Source: Astropecten irregularis (taxonomy: Eukaryota; Echinodermata; Asteroidea; Paxillosida; Astropectinidae). From it: 64,000 nt of DNA. The position numbers and the translations under genes were made by a program. Under the pieces are notes generated by a model. It ran no database searches, was not told where the DNA came from, and worked only from the letters and a program-made list of their open reading frames with translations. Numbering within the stretch: the stretch's first letter is position 1; each line of letters starts with the position of its first letter. The DNA is taken from assembly GCA_963971285.1 (NCBI GenBank), contig OZ020255.1:5766001-5830000 (forward strand), in the 5' to 3' direction. Below, piece after piece: positions 10,192 to 20,763 of this stretch.

Positions 10192-13100
10192 CTAGAGAGA
10201 AAAAAAAAACGAACAATGTATTGAGTCTCTTTAAAAACTGTCTTCTCATCCTTGAAACAGGCAAGCAACTCGGACTTAACAAAAAAGCACACAAGGAAAT
10301 TCCAATCTTTACAAGACTTTGTGCAGTGTTTTTCTATTTCAATGCCATGAGTTTGATGAGGAAAATGCAGAATTCAGTAGATCCGAGGAAAAGTTGCATG
10401 CACGTTTAAAGGGAAACGAAAGGACAATGAAGGATCATCAAAATCGTCCATACTTTATGTCAGAAAACCTACAGAACCAATTTTCCTCCCTGTAAAATAT
10501 TTTTAGACAAAATGCTCTCATCAGCAAGGGATGCCCACAATCAACTCCATTCACAGTGTAATCTAATTTCGCACTGCAAACGTATTACTACATTCAGTTC
10601 AGTTCAGTTCAGAATAGGAACTTTCAGATTGCAGCTTTTGCCTTGGTGATTTCAGATTTTGTTGTGTGTGTGGCCACTTACATCAAGCCTGGAAATAAGC
10701 GGAGGCTGCGAAGGCCATGGCCTTCGTTGACCTGGTTCTTGGCCTTCATGCCCCTTCAAATGTTTCCATAGACATTATGATTTTCCAATGGAAGTGCCCC
10801 TTGCAATGGAAAATTGGCCTTGCCCTCACCAAACCTTAATTCCAGCCCTGTTACATCCCTGATTTTAAACATCGACTCACCTGAGCCCGCCGGTAGTCTT
10901 CCAGTCTTCTTCAGCTGAGGGATGCCACCGCTGAACAGTCCTCCCATTCCACCTCCACCTCCTCCACCACCACCACCACCGCCACCACCACCGCCACCGC
11001 CTCCACCTCCCATACCCCCGCCCCCTCCTGGTCTCCCTCCTCCTCCTCCTCCTCCACCAGCTGGCTTCTTGTCAACTACAGGAAAAGAACAAAATTGCAC
11101 CATTAAGCAGACCATGAAGAGAAGAACTGACTAAAGGGGTTTACCAACGGCGACTCGGGGTCAGGCTCCAGCTCTGTCATCCTGGGATCGATTTCACGAA
11201 GCCTTGCGAGTGATCGTACATGTAACTCGAGTTATGAAGGATAAACCATCGTAGGGGGCCTATCCCACAAAATGCATCAAAAGTTCTTCGATTGATAGTA
11301 AGTTACGAAGGGTCTGGTAAAATCGACCTCATGGACCGATTTCATAGAGCTGCTTAAAGGGTGTGTACAACATCGGTAAAGGTGACAGAATAGCACTCAT
11401 ACTTTGTCTAATCCAGCATGAACATAAAATAATAATCCTATGAAAATTTGAGCTCAAGCGAACATCTGAGTGCCGAGAAAATAGCGAAAACGCATCTAAA
11501 TTTTTCTTATAAACATGAAGAAGGATTTTTGATTTTGCCAAGATCAAAAATGTTTTTGGTGTTTGGTTTTACTTTGTCTGGATAATTTTTGGCTGGCATA
11601 CTGATTTTATTAACAAGGGTTTTTTTAAACAAATTTCGGTGTTTAAGCAACTCTGTGAAATTGGTCCTGGAGTGGGATTCGGACCTCCATCCTACAGACT
11701 GCTGTACTAGCTCTCCACCCTGGGGCCAATTTCATAGAGCTGCTTAGCATAAAAATTCGCTAAGCATGACATTCCTTTTGATTACCAACCAAATGTCCAT
11801 GTCCAAATGACCAAATGTCCACCACTTGCAATTGTTAAGATTGCTGTTGTTCGCTGACCACGAATATCAAATCGAATTTTCAATGGTGGTTTGTTTTATT
11901 GGACAAGCCATTTTTATGCTAAGCAATTTTTGGTGCTAAGCAGCTCTATGAAATTGGCCCCTGAACAGCCCTATGTTGGGGGCATACCAAACTGTACAAC
12001 CACTTGAGTTCGGTTGTCAGTTAGAAGCCATGAAATACATGAATGCGCATGAATACAATGCTGCACCCCATGGAACAATGGGAGACTTCGGAGAAACGGT
12101 CTTCAAGTCAACAGCAAAACAGCAAAACAAAGTGCGCATGCTCACAATTGCGTGCCCGTGCGCTGTTGACTTGAAGACCGGTTCTCCAAAGTCTCCCATT
12201 AAAGATGCAGGAAATGTTGGCACACGCTGCAAACCCACAGAATGGTCCTATCGAAGATGACTCAAAGAGGATGCAGCTATTTCAATATGTCATCAAATAA
12301 ACCACAAGGGAAACTAGACCACATGTCTGAATCCTACTCCACCCAGTGGTCTTTTGTCAAGTTTGCTCTCTAAAACAAAACAATGAAACTACTCAGTCCG
12401 ATGTACAAGTGCATATAAGGAAAGAATGTGCATACTGTGTACTTGTGGTAGTGAACCAGTTCTCGATGAGCAAACATTGATAACAATGGCCTTCACATTT
12501 TTTACCTGTCAAACATTGAAAAAGTTTTACAGTGAATGTGGCTGCAAACTGAGCACAGACAGGTTGCATTTCTGAAACTTATCCGTGTTCTTGGTTATCA
12601 TACTTTGGTAAGAAACCAAACCAGAAATGTTCAAAGATTTACGTATAACTTACAGGGTATGAAGATGGTGCTGGTAGAAACATACCGTTAAAATGTTTCC
12701 GTCTGAAATGGTGTATTTATCCAGAAATGAGTAAAACAACGACCAAAAATCTTTTTGATCTTTTAAAAGATCAAGAATAAAAGAGAAAAGACTTAAGAAA
12801 TACTGTGGCCGTTTTTCACGATTTTCTCAAAAAGTGGGCACCGTATGGAACTGAAATTTTCACAGATGACTGTTACTGAATTTTCCTTGATTTTTTGCCT
12901 ATAAATCTATATTTCTTTGACAAAAACCAAAGTATGATATCACCTTTCCTCAGAACAAAATGATGGCCTTATGAAAAATAATCCCCTGTGAAACTCCACA
13001 ACAATACCCGGAAGGTTCATTCTAAAAAGTGTACAGGTTTCAGATATTCTTCTGTTTGCAAATTCATATAAAGAAAGAATTAATTTCCACCGTTCATCTT

Positions 13101-15758
13101 TCACAGTTGTTTTCTAGTTGAATTGGATTAGCATTCACATTGCTTTGATTTGATTAGTCCATTAAAGATGATTCAGTATTCAAATTCTGACTTCATATTA
13201 CATTTTAACCATGTGAGTCACGGCAAGCCGTCACATTATGCTGTTAAAGGTAATATCATACTTTGGTTTTTGTCAAAGCATTTTAAAGGTAGGTTTAAAC
13301 CAGCATCATATTCATACCTTGTAAGTTACATGTATATTACAGTGTATACATGTACGTAAATCTGTGAACATTTCTGTTTTTGTCTCTTACCAAAGTATGA
13401 TACTACCCTTAAGGAATATCATAACAAGCAATGTTTCTGAAACAGTTTCTGGAAAAGGGCAATCAAGCACGACATTTACCTGTCCAACAGCCTGGATAAT
13501 ACACAGGCCCAAGGCTTTGTGTCTTTGCAAAATTGATAACCTGCCAAATTATGCATTGCTGACGAAGCAAAAATGAAAGCTGAATGTTCAAAGCTTATTT
13601 TTCTTGGGTTTTGTTTTATATTCAAATAACTTTAAATAATGGTTATTTGGTTAAGAAATTGGTCGGAAATTCCCCCTTTTGTCCAATGAGGTCAACACAT
13701 GGAAACGTTTCTAGTAAAAAATTGCCAACAAATCCAAAACCTCTTAAATGATCCTTGGGATACTGCGCTACGAGAGTGTACGGTTTGCATGACCTCTGAC
13801 TGCCAAACAAACAAAAATAACTGAATATTAAGGACATAGAGTATGGGATGGCATTCGCCTGAAGACGGCCAGAGCATACTTTTAAATAATAATAATAATA
13901 ATTTATTGAATTTTTATCGCACCCTTCAGGCACAGCTTGCTCAAAACCGCAGTTTACCATGTAAACAGGCCGGAACGTCGAGTTAACCGGCTCTTTTCAG
14001 AGCCACCCCATACTCATAAAAGATACATGTCACATGGTGTTACCGCAAAACCTATTACTTTTAATATGTACTTCCACCATGCATTAACCTCAAATCTAAG
14101 TAATATTAGGGACACCGCCAATATAGGGCTTGATAGCTCAGTTGGTAGAGCGCTGGTACGTTATTCCGTGGGTCGCTGTTTCAAATTCCAGTCAATTTTC
14201 TCATGAAAATAAAATCAATGAAATAAAAAACATAATCATCAAATAACCACAAGGGAAACTGACTGAAGTTCGGTCAGTTTCCCTTGTGGTTATTTGATGA
14301 TTATATAAATTAAAAAGCCGTATCCTCTTTGAATGATCCCAATGTACTGTTCTCAGGTTGCAGCATTGCTGTGAGTATCAAAATTAATTATCCCTGGGAT
14401 ATAGCAGTATGTGCGTGCTTTCATGGCTTCTGACTATTAGGGACACCACCAACGTAGGGCTGGGTAGCTCAGTTGTAGAGCACTGGTATGGTATTCCTGA
14501 GGTCGCTGGTTCGAATCCCACTCCAGTAAACTTTTCTCTGTTCACTTTTCAATGAAATGAAAAAACCTAGTGACATGAGAATGCAGATCCTCTATGAATA
14601 TAATACACCGACCCAGTAGACCACACCCCTTGACAAATTAACCAATCACAACGCGTTATTTAAATTGCCGCCATTTTGTCCGACAAAATATTTTAAATTT
14701 TGTATTCTTTACTACACACTTTTCGTTGAGATTACCTTCGTTTCGTATGCACAAGGCAATTCTTTTACAAATCCGAGTTTTATTCTTAACCATGGTCAAG
14801 CGGTATTTATAATATTTTCATTATATTTCTGACTCTCGATGCTCTGGCTGAGAGGAAATGTACATTTTTTGGCCTTTTGCAAAACCAAAGTCTAACGGAG
14901 AGAAGTGTTTTCCATGGTTTAGTGTGTGCAATTCTTCGTGTGTGGGCAATTGTGACACATTGTGTGCATGCGTCTGCATTGTTGCCATAGACATAAATAA
15001 CCTACACGTATAGACCGACAGCAGAGGGCGTGAGCACGTAATTTTGGAAACGGACGCCATCTTAAAGAACTATATATGGGCAAAGTGCGCGTCACTCAGT
15101 GCACGAGGCGCACACGCCGCACGTAAACAATTGATTTTATTTCAAAATCTCGCAAAGATTCTATTTAAAGAGGCCAGTTGCGCACGTAATCTCGCGCTAG
15201 TTCCCTCTCATAAAATCAAGATGAAATTTCAAACACAAAAGTTTTCATTTAATCTTTCCATTATTTGAGAAAGTTATATTACTGTGCAATGGTACGTGAG
15301 GTATACTGAATGCACCAATGGGTTTATTAAGTGGATACCAATTCTAGAATTTCCCGTTTGAATCCGCTCTATTCAATCGTGCGTAAAAGTAACTTTTTTT
15401 GCCCATCGTTTGGCAATAGTCGGGTGCCGTCACGATTACGGTACCCCGCCAGGCATTTTGAATAGGGCGCTGTCGGTCTGTGGGTTATTTAATGTACATG
15501 TATGTCAGTGGTTGTTGTTGCTTGGACGTTGCTATGGTGGGCGTGGCCTAATGGATCGGTGTATTGGTAAGGTATCTTACTGACAGCTGGCGCACTCCTA
15601 TCATTGGTCACAGTCTTCTTGAGCCTGGCGCCTTTGTGAATGTCCGTCAGCAAAGCTCCTCTGCTCTTCTGCCCTTTCTTGTTCAGTGCTGGGGGTGCGC
15701 TAAAGTTTGCAGGGGGCGGGGGAGGGGGCGCCGGGGCGGGCGGCGGAGGGGGAGGCAT
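9166..15758 (-). CDS. WIPF: WAS/WASL-interacting protein (WIP/verprolin) family gene, three coding exons, C-terminus missing
   Basis: WIP-family proteins bind actin monomers through a WH2 motif and hold WASP/N-WASP through a C-terminal WH1-binding segment, controlling Arp2/3 actin assembly in the cytoplasm. Coding exons on the minus strand are 15758-15581, 11075-10881 and 10191-9166. They join in phase (1/1) through GT-AG sites and give about 466 residues. Seen in order: a proline-rich N-terminus, a WH2 motif with ALLTDIHKGARLKK followed by TVTNDRSAP, a long glycine-rich block ending in GGLFSGGIPQLKKTGRLP, and a long proline-rich, profilin/SH3-binding-like region. This order matches vertebrate WIPF1 (about 500 aa). 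The WASP-binding tail (family motif around ESRFYFHP) was not found between 1 and 9165, so the gene probably runs off the left edge. Introns carry several MITEs. Certain as to family; the one-to-one orthologue (WIPF1/2/3) is not resolved. Confidence 0.93.
10192..10880 (-). other. WIP-family intron with one dispersed element
   Basis: Intron between the glycine-rich and proline-rich exons. Holds an element at 10685-10851 (CCTGGAAATAA ... TTCCAGCCCTG) and a short CAGTT/TTCAG tandem near 10590. Confidence 0.75.
10685..10851 (+). mobile_element. family K element, copy 1
   Basis: About 165 bp, nearly identical in reverse complement to 27823-27983; contains GAAGGCCATGGCCTTCG and CCCCTTCAAATGTTTCC. 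Confidence 0.8.
10881..11075 (-). CDS. WIPF: WIP-family glycine-rich exon
   Basis: Acceptor cctgtag precedes 11075, and the donor is gtgagt (plus-strand actcac, 10875-10880). The 195-nt exon opens with DKKPAGGGG, runs through more than 40 mostly glycine residues, and closes with GGLFSGGIPQLKKTGRLPAG. This is the block that follows WH2 in WIPF1 (GGLFQAGMPKL in the human protein). The plus strand is a CCACCT/CCTCCA-rich tract, likely prone to length polymorphism. Confidence 0.92.
11138..11183 (+). mobile_element. family E fragment cut off by a family D element
   Basis: GTTTACCAACGGCGACTC and AGGCTCCAGCTCTGTCATCC match the start of family E. The match ends exactly where family D copy 3 begins. 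Confidence 0.65.
11184..11330. mobile_element. family D element, copy 3
   Basis: GGGATCGATTTCACGAAGCC to TCTGGTAAAATCGACCTC; interior CGAGTTATGAAGGATAAACC as in copy 2. Confidence 0.75.
11335..11674 (+). mobile_element. family B element (copy 4) inside a family C fragment
   Basis: The outer ends GATTTCATAGAGCTGCTTAA and AACTCTGTGAAATTGGTCC are family C. The body GACAGAATAGCACTCATACT and GAAAATAGCGAAAACGC is family B. Confidence 0.7.
11722..11961. mobile_element. family C element, copy 2
   Basis: GGGGCCAATTTCATAGAGCT to AGCTCTATGAAATTGGCCCC, perfect terminal inverted repeat, 240 bp. Confidence 0.88.
12080..12197. mobile_element. short inverted-repeat element ending GGGAGACTT, copy 1
   Basis: GGGAGACTTCGGAGAAACGG and CTTCAAGTCAACAGC are mirrored by GCTGTTGACTTGAAGACCGG and TTCTCCAAAGTCTCCC. 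A longer copy is at 54820-54958. Confidence 0.8.
12594..12948 (-). mobile_element. family A TTAA MITE, copy 3 (ends eroded)
   Basis: The body is full length with GATCTTTTAAAAGATC, but the left end reads GGTTATCATACTTTGG without TTAAAGG and the right end ATATCACCTTTCC. Confidence 0.85.
13244..13412 (+). mobile_element. family A TTAA MITE, copy 4, internally deleted
   Basis: Both TTAA ends are present but the element is only 169 bp. The middle, including the GATC palindrome, is missing. Confidence 0.85.
13413..14106. other. WIP-family intron, no exon seen
   Basis: Contains a short ATA/ATT run near 13888. The 105-residue minus-strand frame at 13643-13960 shows no domain, and splicing of the flanking exons does not need it. 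Confidence 0.45.
14107..14230 (+). repeat. tRNA-derived SINE (family J), copy 1
   Basis: A tRNA-like head GATAGCTCAGTTGGTAGAGC (A box) and TTTCAAATTCC (decayed B box), then TCAATTTTCTCATG. The ATTAGGGACACC leader is shared with copy 2. Confidence 0.7.
14232..14304. repeat. perfect 32-bp hairpin built from the SINE tail
   Basis: Left arm ATAATCATCAAATAACCACA and on to GAAACTGAC. Right arm is its exact complement, with a 9-nt loop. The arm sequence is the tail of family J SINEs. Confidence 0.92.
14437..14570 (+). repeat. tRNA-derived SINE (family J), copy 2
   Basis: GGGTAGCTCAGTTGTAGAGC and GGTTCGAATCCCACTCC, then TTCTCTGTTCACTTTTCAAT. The best-kept B box of the family. Confidence 0.78.
14603..15566. 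mobile_element. 964-bp inverted-repeat element ending beside a WIP splice donor
   Basis: ATACACCGACCCAGTAGACC at the left mirrors GGCCTAATGGATCGGTGTAT at the right. A one-ended copy of the same terminus is at 63074-63130. An inner inverted repeat (AGACCGACAGC) spans about 15012-15482. No transposase-like frame. Confidence 0.7.
15581..15758 (-). CDS. WIPF: WIP-family exon with start codon and WH2 actin-binding motif
   Basis: The ATG is at 15758 and begins MPPPPPPAPAPPPPPP; no in-frame upstream ATG is seen before the acceptor. The WH2 motif occupies about residues 34-58 (ALLTDI, then LKKTVTNDRSAP). The exon ends after the first base of a codon at a gtaaga donor (plus-strand tcttac, 15575-15580). 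An inverted-repeat element ends only about 9 bp beyond the donor. Confidence 0.93.
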
Positions 15759-15818
15759 GGTGGGGGATGGTTCCTCTCTGCGTACAGGTTGACCACTTGC
15801 CGCACCTACTGCTGAAAT
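15759..15818 (-). other. WIPF: 5'UTR part of the first coding exon of the WIP-family gene
   Basis: On the minus strand a pyrimidine tract ending cccccag gives an acceptor just before 15818. The stretch between it and the ATG has no other start. This implies at least one further non-coding 5' exon at higher coordinates. Confidence 0.55.
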
Positions 15819-15997
15819 CTGGGGGAAAGAGAAAAATCAACGAAAGAAATAAAGAAATAATATTATAACTTCTTTATGATTTTGCATTGTATAAAATGTA
15901 AAGCACAAAGTCTATGAAGTCTGATTGTACACGTAGGGCCACTGATTTTCCGTTTTAGAAAAGTGCAAATTCCATTTCCCAAATCCTTAGATTCTGT

Positions 15998-17444
15998 TTA
16001 AAGGTACATGTAGTATCTAAGGTTGTCGTCGGCACGATTTTTTCCTGTCGACAGGTCGGTACATTGGAGTTACCGACGTCGACATGTGTCGACAGAAAGC
16101 TGTATGAAAATTGGGTCCGAAAATGTTCGTCCAAAACGGAAAATAAGCTTATATAAAACTGATTAAACTCTTAATATAAAAACACATATCCAACTTACGT
16201 TATGCATCAAGTAACAGAGAGTGCGTTTATTGATATTTCTAATAAATCTTATTATCCAAAATGGAGCTATAGTGTCACTGTGTTCAATGTCATTGTCATT
16301 TCAACAACTTCCATGGCACGGCACTTTCAACCGCCGACGCCATATTGCCATTTGTTGTTATAACTTGTTTATCTGCGTGACTGCGGCCGCCATAGTGCGA
16401 TCACTTCCGGGTTCGGGGTTTCCCGATTTTGAAGCCGGGGAATTCCGCAAAGATTGGTCATTAATACTCATTATTTTCGCTTCGGGTAACCGGGTTAATT
16501 TATTTCCGATATTATTATATTTATATTAACTTTTTTTCAAGTTTACTCTGTCTTTACTAAGTATTTGTGATATTATTTTCACGCACGCACGCAAGCTTTT
16601 TCATTGGTTGTTGATGACATCATCGCCATGCGGTGAGTGTGCAGCATGTCAACCCAGGCACGTACGTGTGGACATAGCGCTACACGGGTCACGCACGGCC
16701 GGCCGGTACGGCTTGTTGTTGCAATGTTGTTGCATAGCGAACTGGCATTTCACGTGTACAAATGTCAAAACTTCGATACAATGTATGTAAACCACTTGAC
16801 TGCGGGACTTCCCGCTGGATTTATAATGCTTATATTGTTTTCAAACACATAAGGACTACTTTCTGGAATATATATTACGGCCATAAAACCGCATGGGGAA
16901 CTGAATATCTTTATAACTGGTAAGCTTTTGTAGGCTTTTGAAGGGGCTGCTGTGCCTTTTTTCTGCTTCGTATTTTTTTTTTCTCATTTCTGTCGCCATG
17001 ACGGCAGCTATGTCGACAAACTCGACAGGCTGAGAAATTCACTTTGTCGACAGAGCTGTCGACAGAAGCCCTGTCGACGACAACCTTAGTAGTATCATAC
17101 TTTGGTAATAAACCAAAACAGAAATGTTCACAGATTTACGTGTAATTTTCAGGGTATGAAGATGGTGCTAGTAGAAACATATACCGTTAACATTAACCTG
17201 AAATGGTGCATTTATCCACAAATAAGTCAAACAATGACCACAAATCTTTTTGATCTTTAAAAAGATAAAAAATAAAAGAGAAAAGACATAAGAAATACTA
17301 TGGCTGTTTTTCACGATTTTCTATAAGTTGGCACCGTATGGGACTGAAATTTTCACAGATGACTTTGACTGTATCTTCCTTCATATTTTTGCCCATGAAT
17401 CTGTATTTCTTAGACAAAAACCAAAGTATGATAACTACCTTTAA
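15998..17444 (-). mobile_element. family A TTAA MITE, copy 5, split by an insertion
   Basis: The left end TTAAAGGTACATGTAGTATC at 15998-16017 and the rest at 17089-17444 are parts of one MITE, separated by the element at 16018-17088. Confidence 0.8.
16018..17088. mobile_element. GTCGAC-rich element with 8-bp target duplication
   Basis: Ends TAAGGTTGTCGTCG and CGACGACAACCTTA. GTAGTATC flanks both sides (16010-16017, 17089-17096). Repeated TGTCGACA palindromes lie near both ends. An 8-bp duplication is typical of hAT-type transposition. The non-repetitive, GC-richer middle (16330-16480) holds ETS-like and YY1-like motifs but no domain-bearing frame. Confidence 0.85.
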
Positions 17445-18632
17445 GGCGGAAAAATTTGGTTTAAGACTGAACAAATCTGTTTCGTGCTATTCAGTTCCAA
17501 CAAGTTGTATAAAAACTAGTAAATTGCATACTGTACTGACTGTGTGGGCATGCACTGGAAAAGAGTCGTAACTTTTGCACAGTGAAGACTAACTTGTCAG
17601 ACTGTGTTTTGTCACAAAAACAGTCAACTTGTGCAAGACCAAACCATGATTCAGTTAGCCTAGGAAATGTACATGTATACATATGTACATATGTAGCAAT
17701 CAGTTAACATAAATGATGCATTTTGTGAATTTACTTATTCCGTTTTGAAAATGGAATTTTCCATTTTGAAAATGGAATTCCGTTTCAAGAAGCAGATTCC
17801 GTGAATTCCATCCGTTTTCCGTTTTTGCGGAAAATCAGTGGCCTTATTCTTGCATTATGGACGTACTGTAAGCCGCGGTATGTTGGCTGAACTCAGTGGA
17901 ATGTATAGCACATGTACATGCACATATTATGTGGAACTCGTTCATAGCTACGGTATAGGGTGATCTGAGTCAACTGCTCCAAATACCAGCTGGTTTTGAT
18001 GCCCGTAGGCTCAAGTGCTGATGTTAGTCACTGGAATATTTTTCTGGTACTGTATACACTGCATACTGTGTATCTTGCTCTACATTGTACTGAACACGGT
18101 AAACTATATACATGTAAAAGCACATTGAATGACATTGGCCTGCCCCTGCAAGAATGAAACCTACATGTATGACCTGTGTAGCCATTCTGTAAATGCTCAT
18201 GAATGCATTTTATTACATGTACAAACACATGCGTACATGGTTCAGCTTTATACACTGACTCCCATGCCGAAGCTTACATAATGTGTATGTATCACTTGAA
18301 CATTTTGAAAAAGGTTAAATGCATTTACATGTATGTAATGTACAGTGGTGTGTTCCACTCCAGTTAACTACGCGCACTGCGCACAATGTGTGACACCGTT
18401 TTCAAACTGGAATGCGCTGTTCGCCAAACACGCACACAATGTTCGCCTTACATAGCTATCGGTGCAGAGGAGGTGTTTGCTGAAGTTGGCTACATGTAAC
18501 TACATTGAATGAAAGATGGATGCAATACGCAACACGTTCGCCATTTGTTGCGTGTGCGTTCCACTTCAAAATCCAAGCGTAACACTAACGTCACAAACAT
18601 GTTTGCGCAAGCAAAACATACCGCATTATTTC
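17445..18632. other. no gene seen
   Basis: Includes AAATGGAATT-type short repeats at 17740-17790 and many TACATGTA motifs. Short frames lack domains. Confidence 0.4.
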
Positions 18633-18838
18633 GTATCTTTAAAAGATCAAAACTGTTTTTGATAAGTTTTTCTACGTTTTTCTGGATTAATAGACTACAG
18701 CATTTCGGGCAGAACAAAATTAGCGGTAAGATAGTATGTTTCTAAACAAGATCTTTATACTGTACCTTTCATTTAGTTATAAGGTAAATCTGCAAAGATT
18801 TCTGTTTCGGTATGCTAACAAAGTATGATACAAGTAGT
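18633..18838 (+). mobile_element. family A MITE, right-half fragment
   Basis: Starts at TCTTTAAAAGATCAAAA, then the CAGCATTTCGGGC and AGTATGATAC landmarks of family A in order; heavily diverged. Confidence 0.65.
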
Positions 18839-19203
18839 ACAATGTATTAAAATACCTTAGGCTGCGCACTGGTACATGTACATGTAAAGCACAGAAATTT
18901 ACCATAAACACGGCATGCTCCGGTGTACATGTACTGTACCTGTATTTGTACCAATAAACACAAGGATAAAGAGCGATAAAGGTTCGTCATAATCACACAA
19001 AAAACAACAAAGAAAATAAAACCAGAAAAGGAAATCCTGTGGCCGACCCTTGGAATAATAGACTTGACTCAGTCTCTCATTCGCAGCCACCATTAAATGT
19101 AGTGTGAATGACTGAATAGAAAAGAGAGAGTGAGAGATATTATACTGACCAGTCTAAAAAAAAAACATTACTTCATTCATGTAATTTCACCCATCCATTT
19201 ATC

Positions 19204-19573
19204 TTAAAGGTAATATCATACTTTGGTGTTTATCAAAGAAATACAGATTCATGGGCAAAAATTTAACTTTAGACAGATACAATAACAGTCATCTGTGAAA
19301 ATTTCAGTCCAATACCGTGCCCACTTTTTGAGAAAACATTGAAAGACAGCCGTGCAGCAGTTTTTTCTCTTTTATTTTTGATCGTTTAAAAGATCAAAAA
19401 GGTTTTCGGTCGTTGTTTTACTAATTTCTGGATAAATACACCACTTCAGGCGGAACAATTTTAGCGGTATTTTTCTACCACCACCATCTTCATACCCTGT
19501 AAGAATATACATGTAGGTAAATCTGTGAACATTTCTGTTTTGGTTTCTTACCAAAGTATGATACTACCTTTAA
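19204..19573 (+). mobile_element. family A TTAA MITE, copy 6
   Basis: Both TTAA ends, full body, GATCGTTTAAAAGATC centre (one mismatch). Confidence 0.92.
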
Positions 19574-20373
19574 TGTTCACTACGTCGTGAAAAATTTGCA
19601 TCACAGGCCTTATGTTTTTATTTACATAATATGTAAATTTAGTCTTCCCCTATGTATCAAATCTTGTGGATTGTTGCAAAGTATATTAGTATGCTTGAAG
19701 TTAGGGGGCCTTTGAGAAAGATCCTGCTAGGATCGAAACGGTCACGCCCTCCCAACTCCAAGCATTTTACAAAATTCAGGTCATCATTTTGTCTGATGAG
19801 CAGTTTGCAGCATATGTACAGTTTAAAACAAAAACCAGTGTTTTCACAATGGGACAGGACAGTCTATGCTAGAATCCCATTGTGTATTTGCAAACGGAAA
19901 CCCAGCGGCCATGAAGCAAGACTTTCACTTCCTAACAAACTAGCAACAAAATTCCATAGTGTAGCAAAGTGTCAAAGGTTATAAAATGCAAAGATATCGT
20001 CACTGCTAGTACAATCATCGCACATCCACAACCACTGCACACATTTATACACCCATGTAGTTTATGCTATTAAAGGACATGAACCTTTTCTTAAAAATAG
20101 AGGAAAGACGAATTCCCTTCTGAACTTCCCTTTTCATTGTTACATGTAAGTTTATTTATGTAAACAATGTAAAAACCAGGATGTACCCTGTATCAACTTT
20201 TGTGGCCAATTCTTCAGCATTTTCTAGGAAATACCCTTTCTCTTGTTACTGTAGGCCTATACAACACTTGAAATAATGATTGTATAGTGTATACACTTCA
20301 ATTTGTCTGCATTTTCTGTCTTAGGGAAAAAAGTAGCAATTTTATAGTACATGTACATTGCTTGATCCTTAAA
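19574..20373. other. no gene seen
   Basis: A 110-residue frame at 19652-19984 has no recognisable domain or splice context. Confidence 0.4.
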
Positions 20374-20763
20374 GGGTGGCCGCAATGGGTGTTTTTGATA
20401 TTGAGGGAATAAAGTCTTTAAAACGCAGTTGTGTGGCTGTCATAGTTTTAGCCTCCCTTGTGTTGGTGTTAAAATCATTTTATTAACTGGGAGGGTGGAA
20501 CGTCGTGACGTCATCTCGAGAACCCGGTAGCTGGTTCACAAGCCATCAAGTAATGCTAAGCTGGTTCCCGCGTCACTGACGGCAATCAAAATCCCGTACT
20601 AGAGGGGGGCGTGGACACAAAATGCTTATGGGGTGCGGTTTATTTCGAGAAAAAAAATACCAGATGTGGGGGAAAACAAAAAACAAACTTTGATCAAGTT
20701 TAATATATTTTTAAAAAGTTAAATTATTTCGGTGGATTTTATTAAATATCATTGCAGCCACCC
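20374..20763. mobile_element. inverted-repeat element, GGGTGGCCGCAATG ends
   Basis: GGGTGGCCGCAATG on the left is mirrored by CATTGCAGCCACCC on the right. The interior includes the palindrome TGACGTCA near 20507. About 390 bp. Confidence 0.65.

Larger units (their letters stand above)
15936..17843. mobile_element. possible outer element holding a nested MITE pair
   Basis: GGGCCACTGATTTTCCG at 15936 is mirrored by CGGAAAATCAGTGGCC at 17828-17843. Only these 16 bp support it. Confidence 0.35.

Noticed and set aside
10922-11134. poly-proline frame on the plus strand
   Set aside because: Antisense of the glycine-rich WIP exon; the minus strand joins in phase with the WH2 exon.
14139-14212. possible functional tRNA near 14.15 kb
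   Set aside because: A and B boxes are recognisable but the stems do not pair and the same tail follows other copies, so it is a SINE head.
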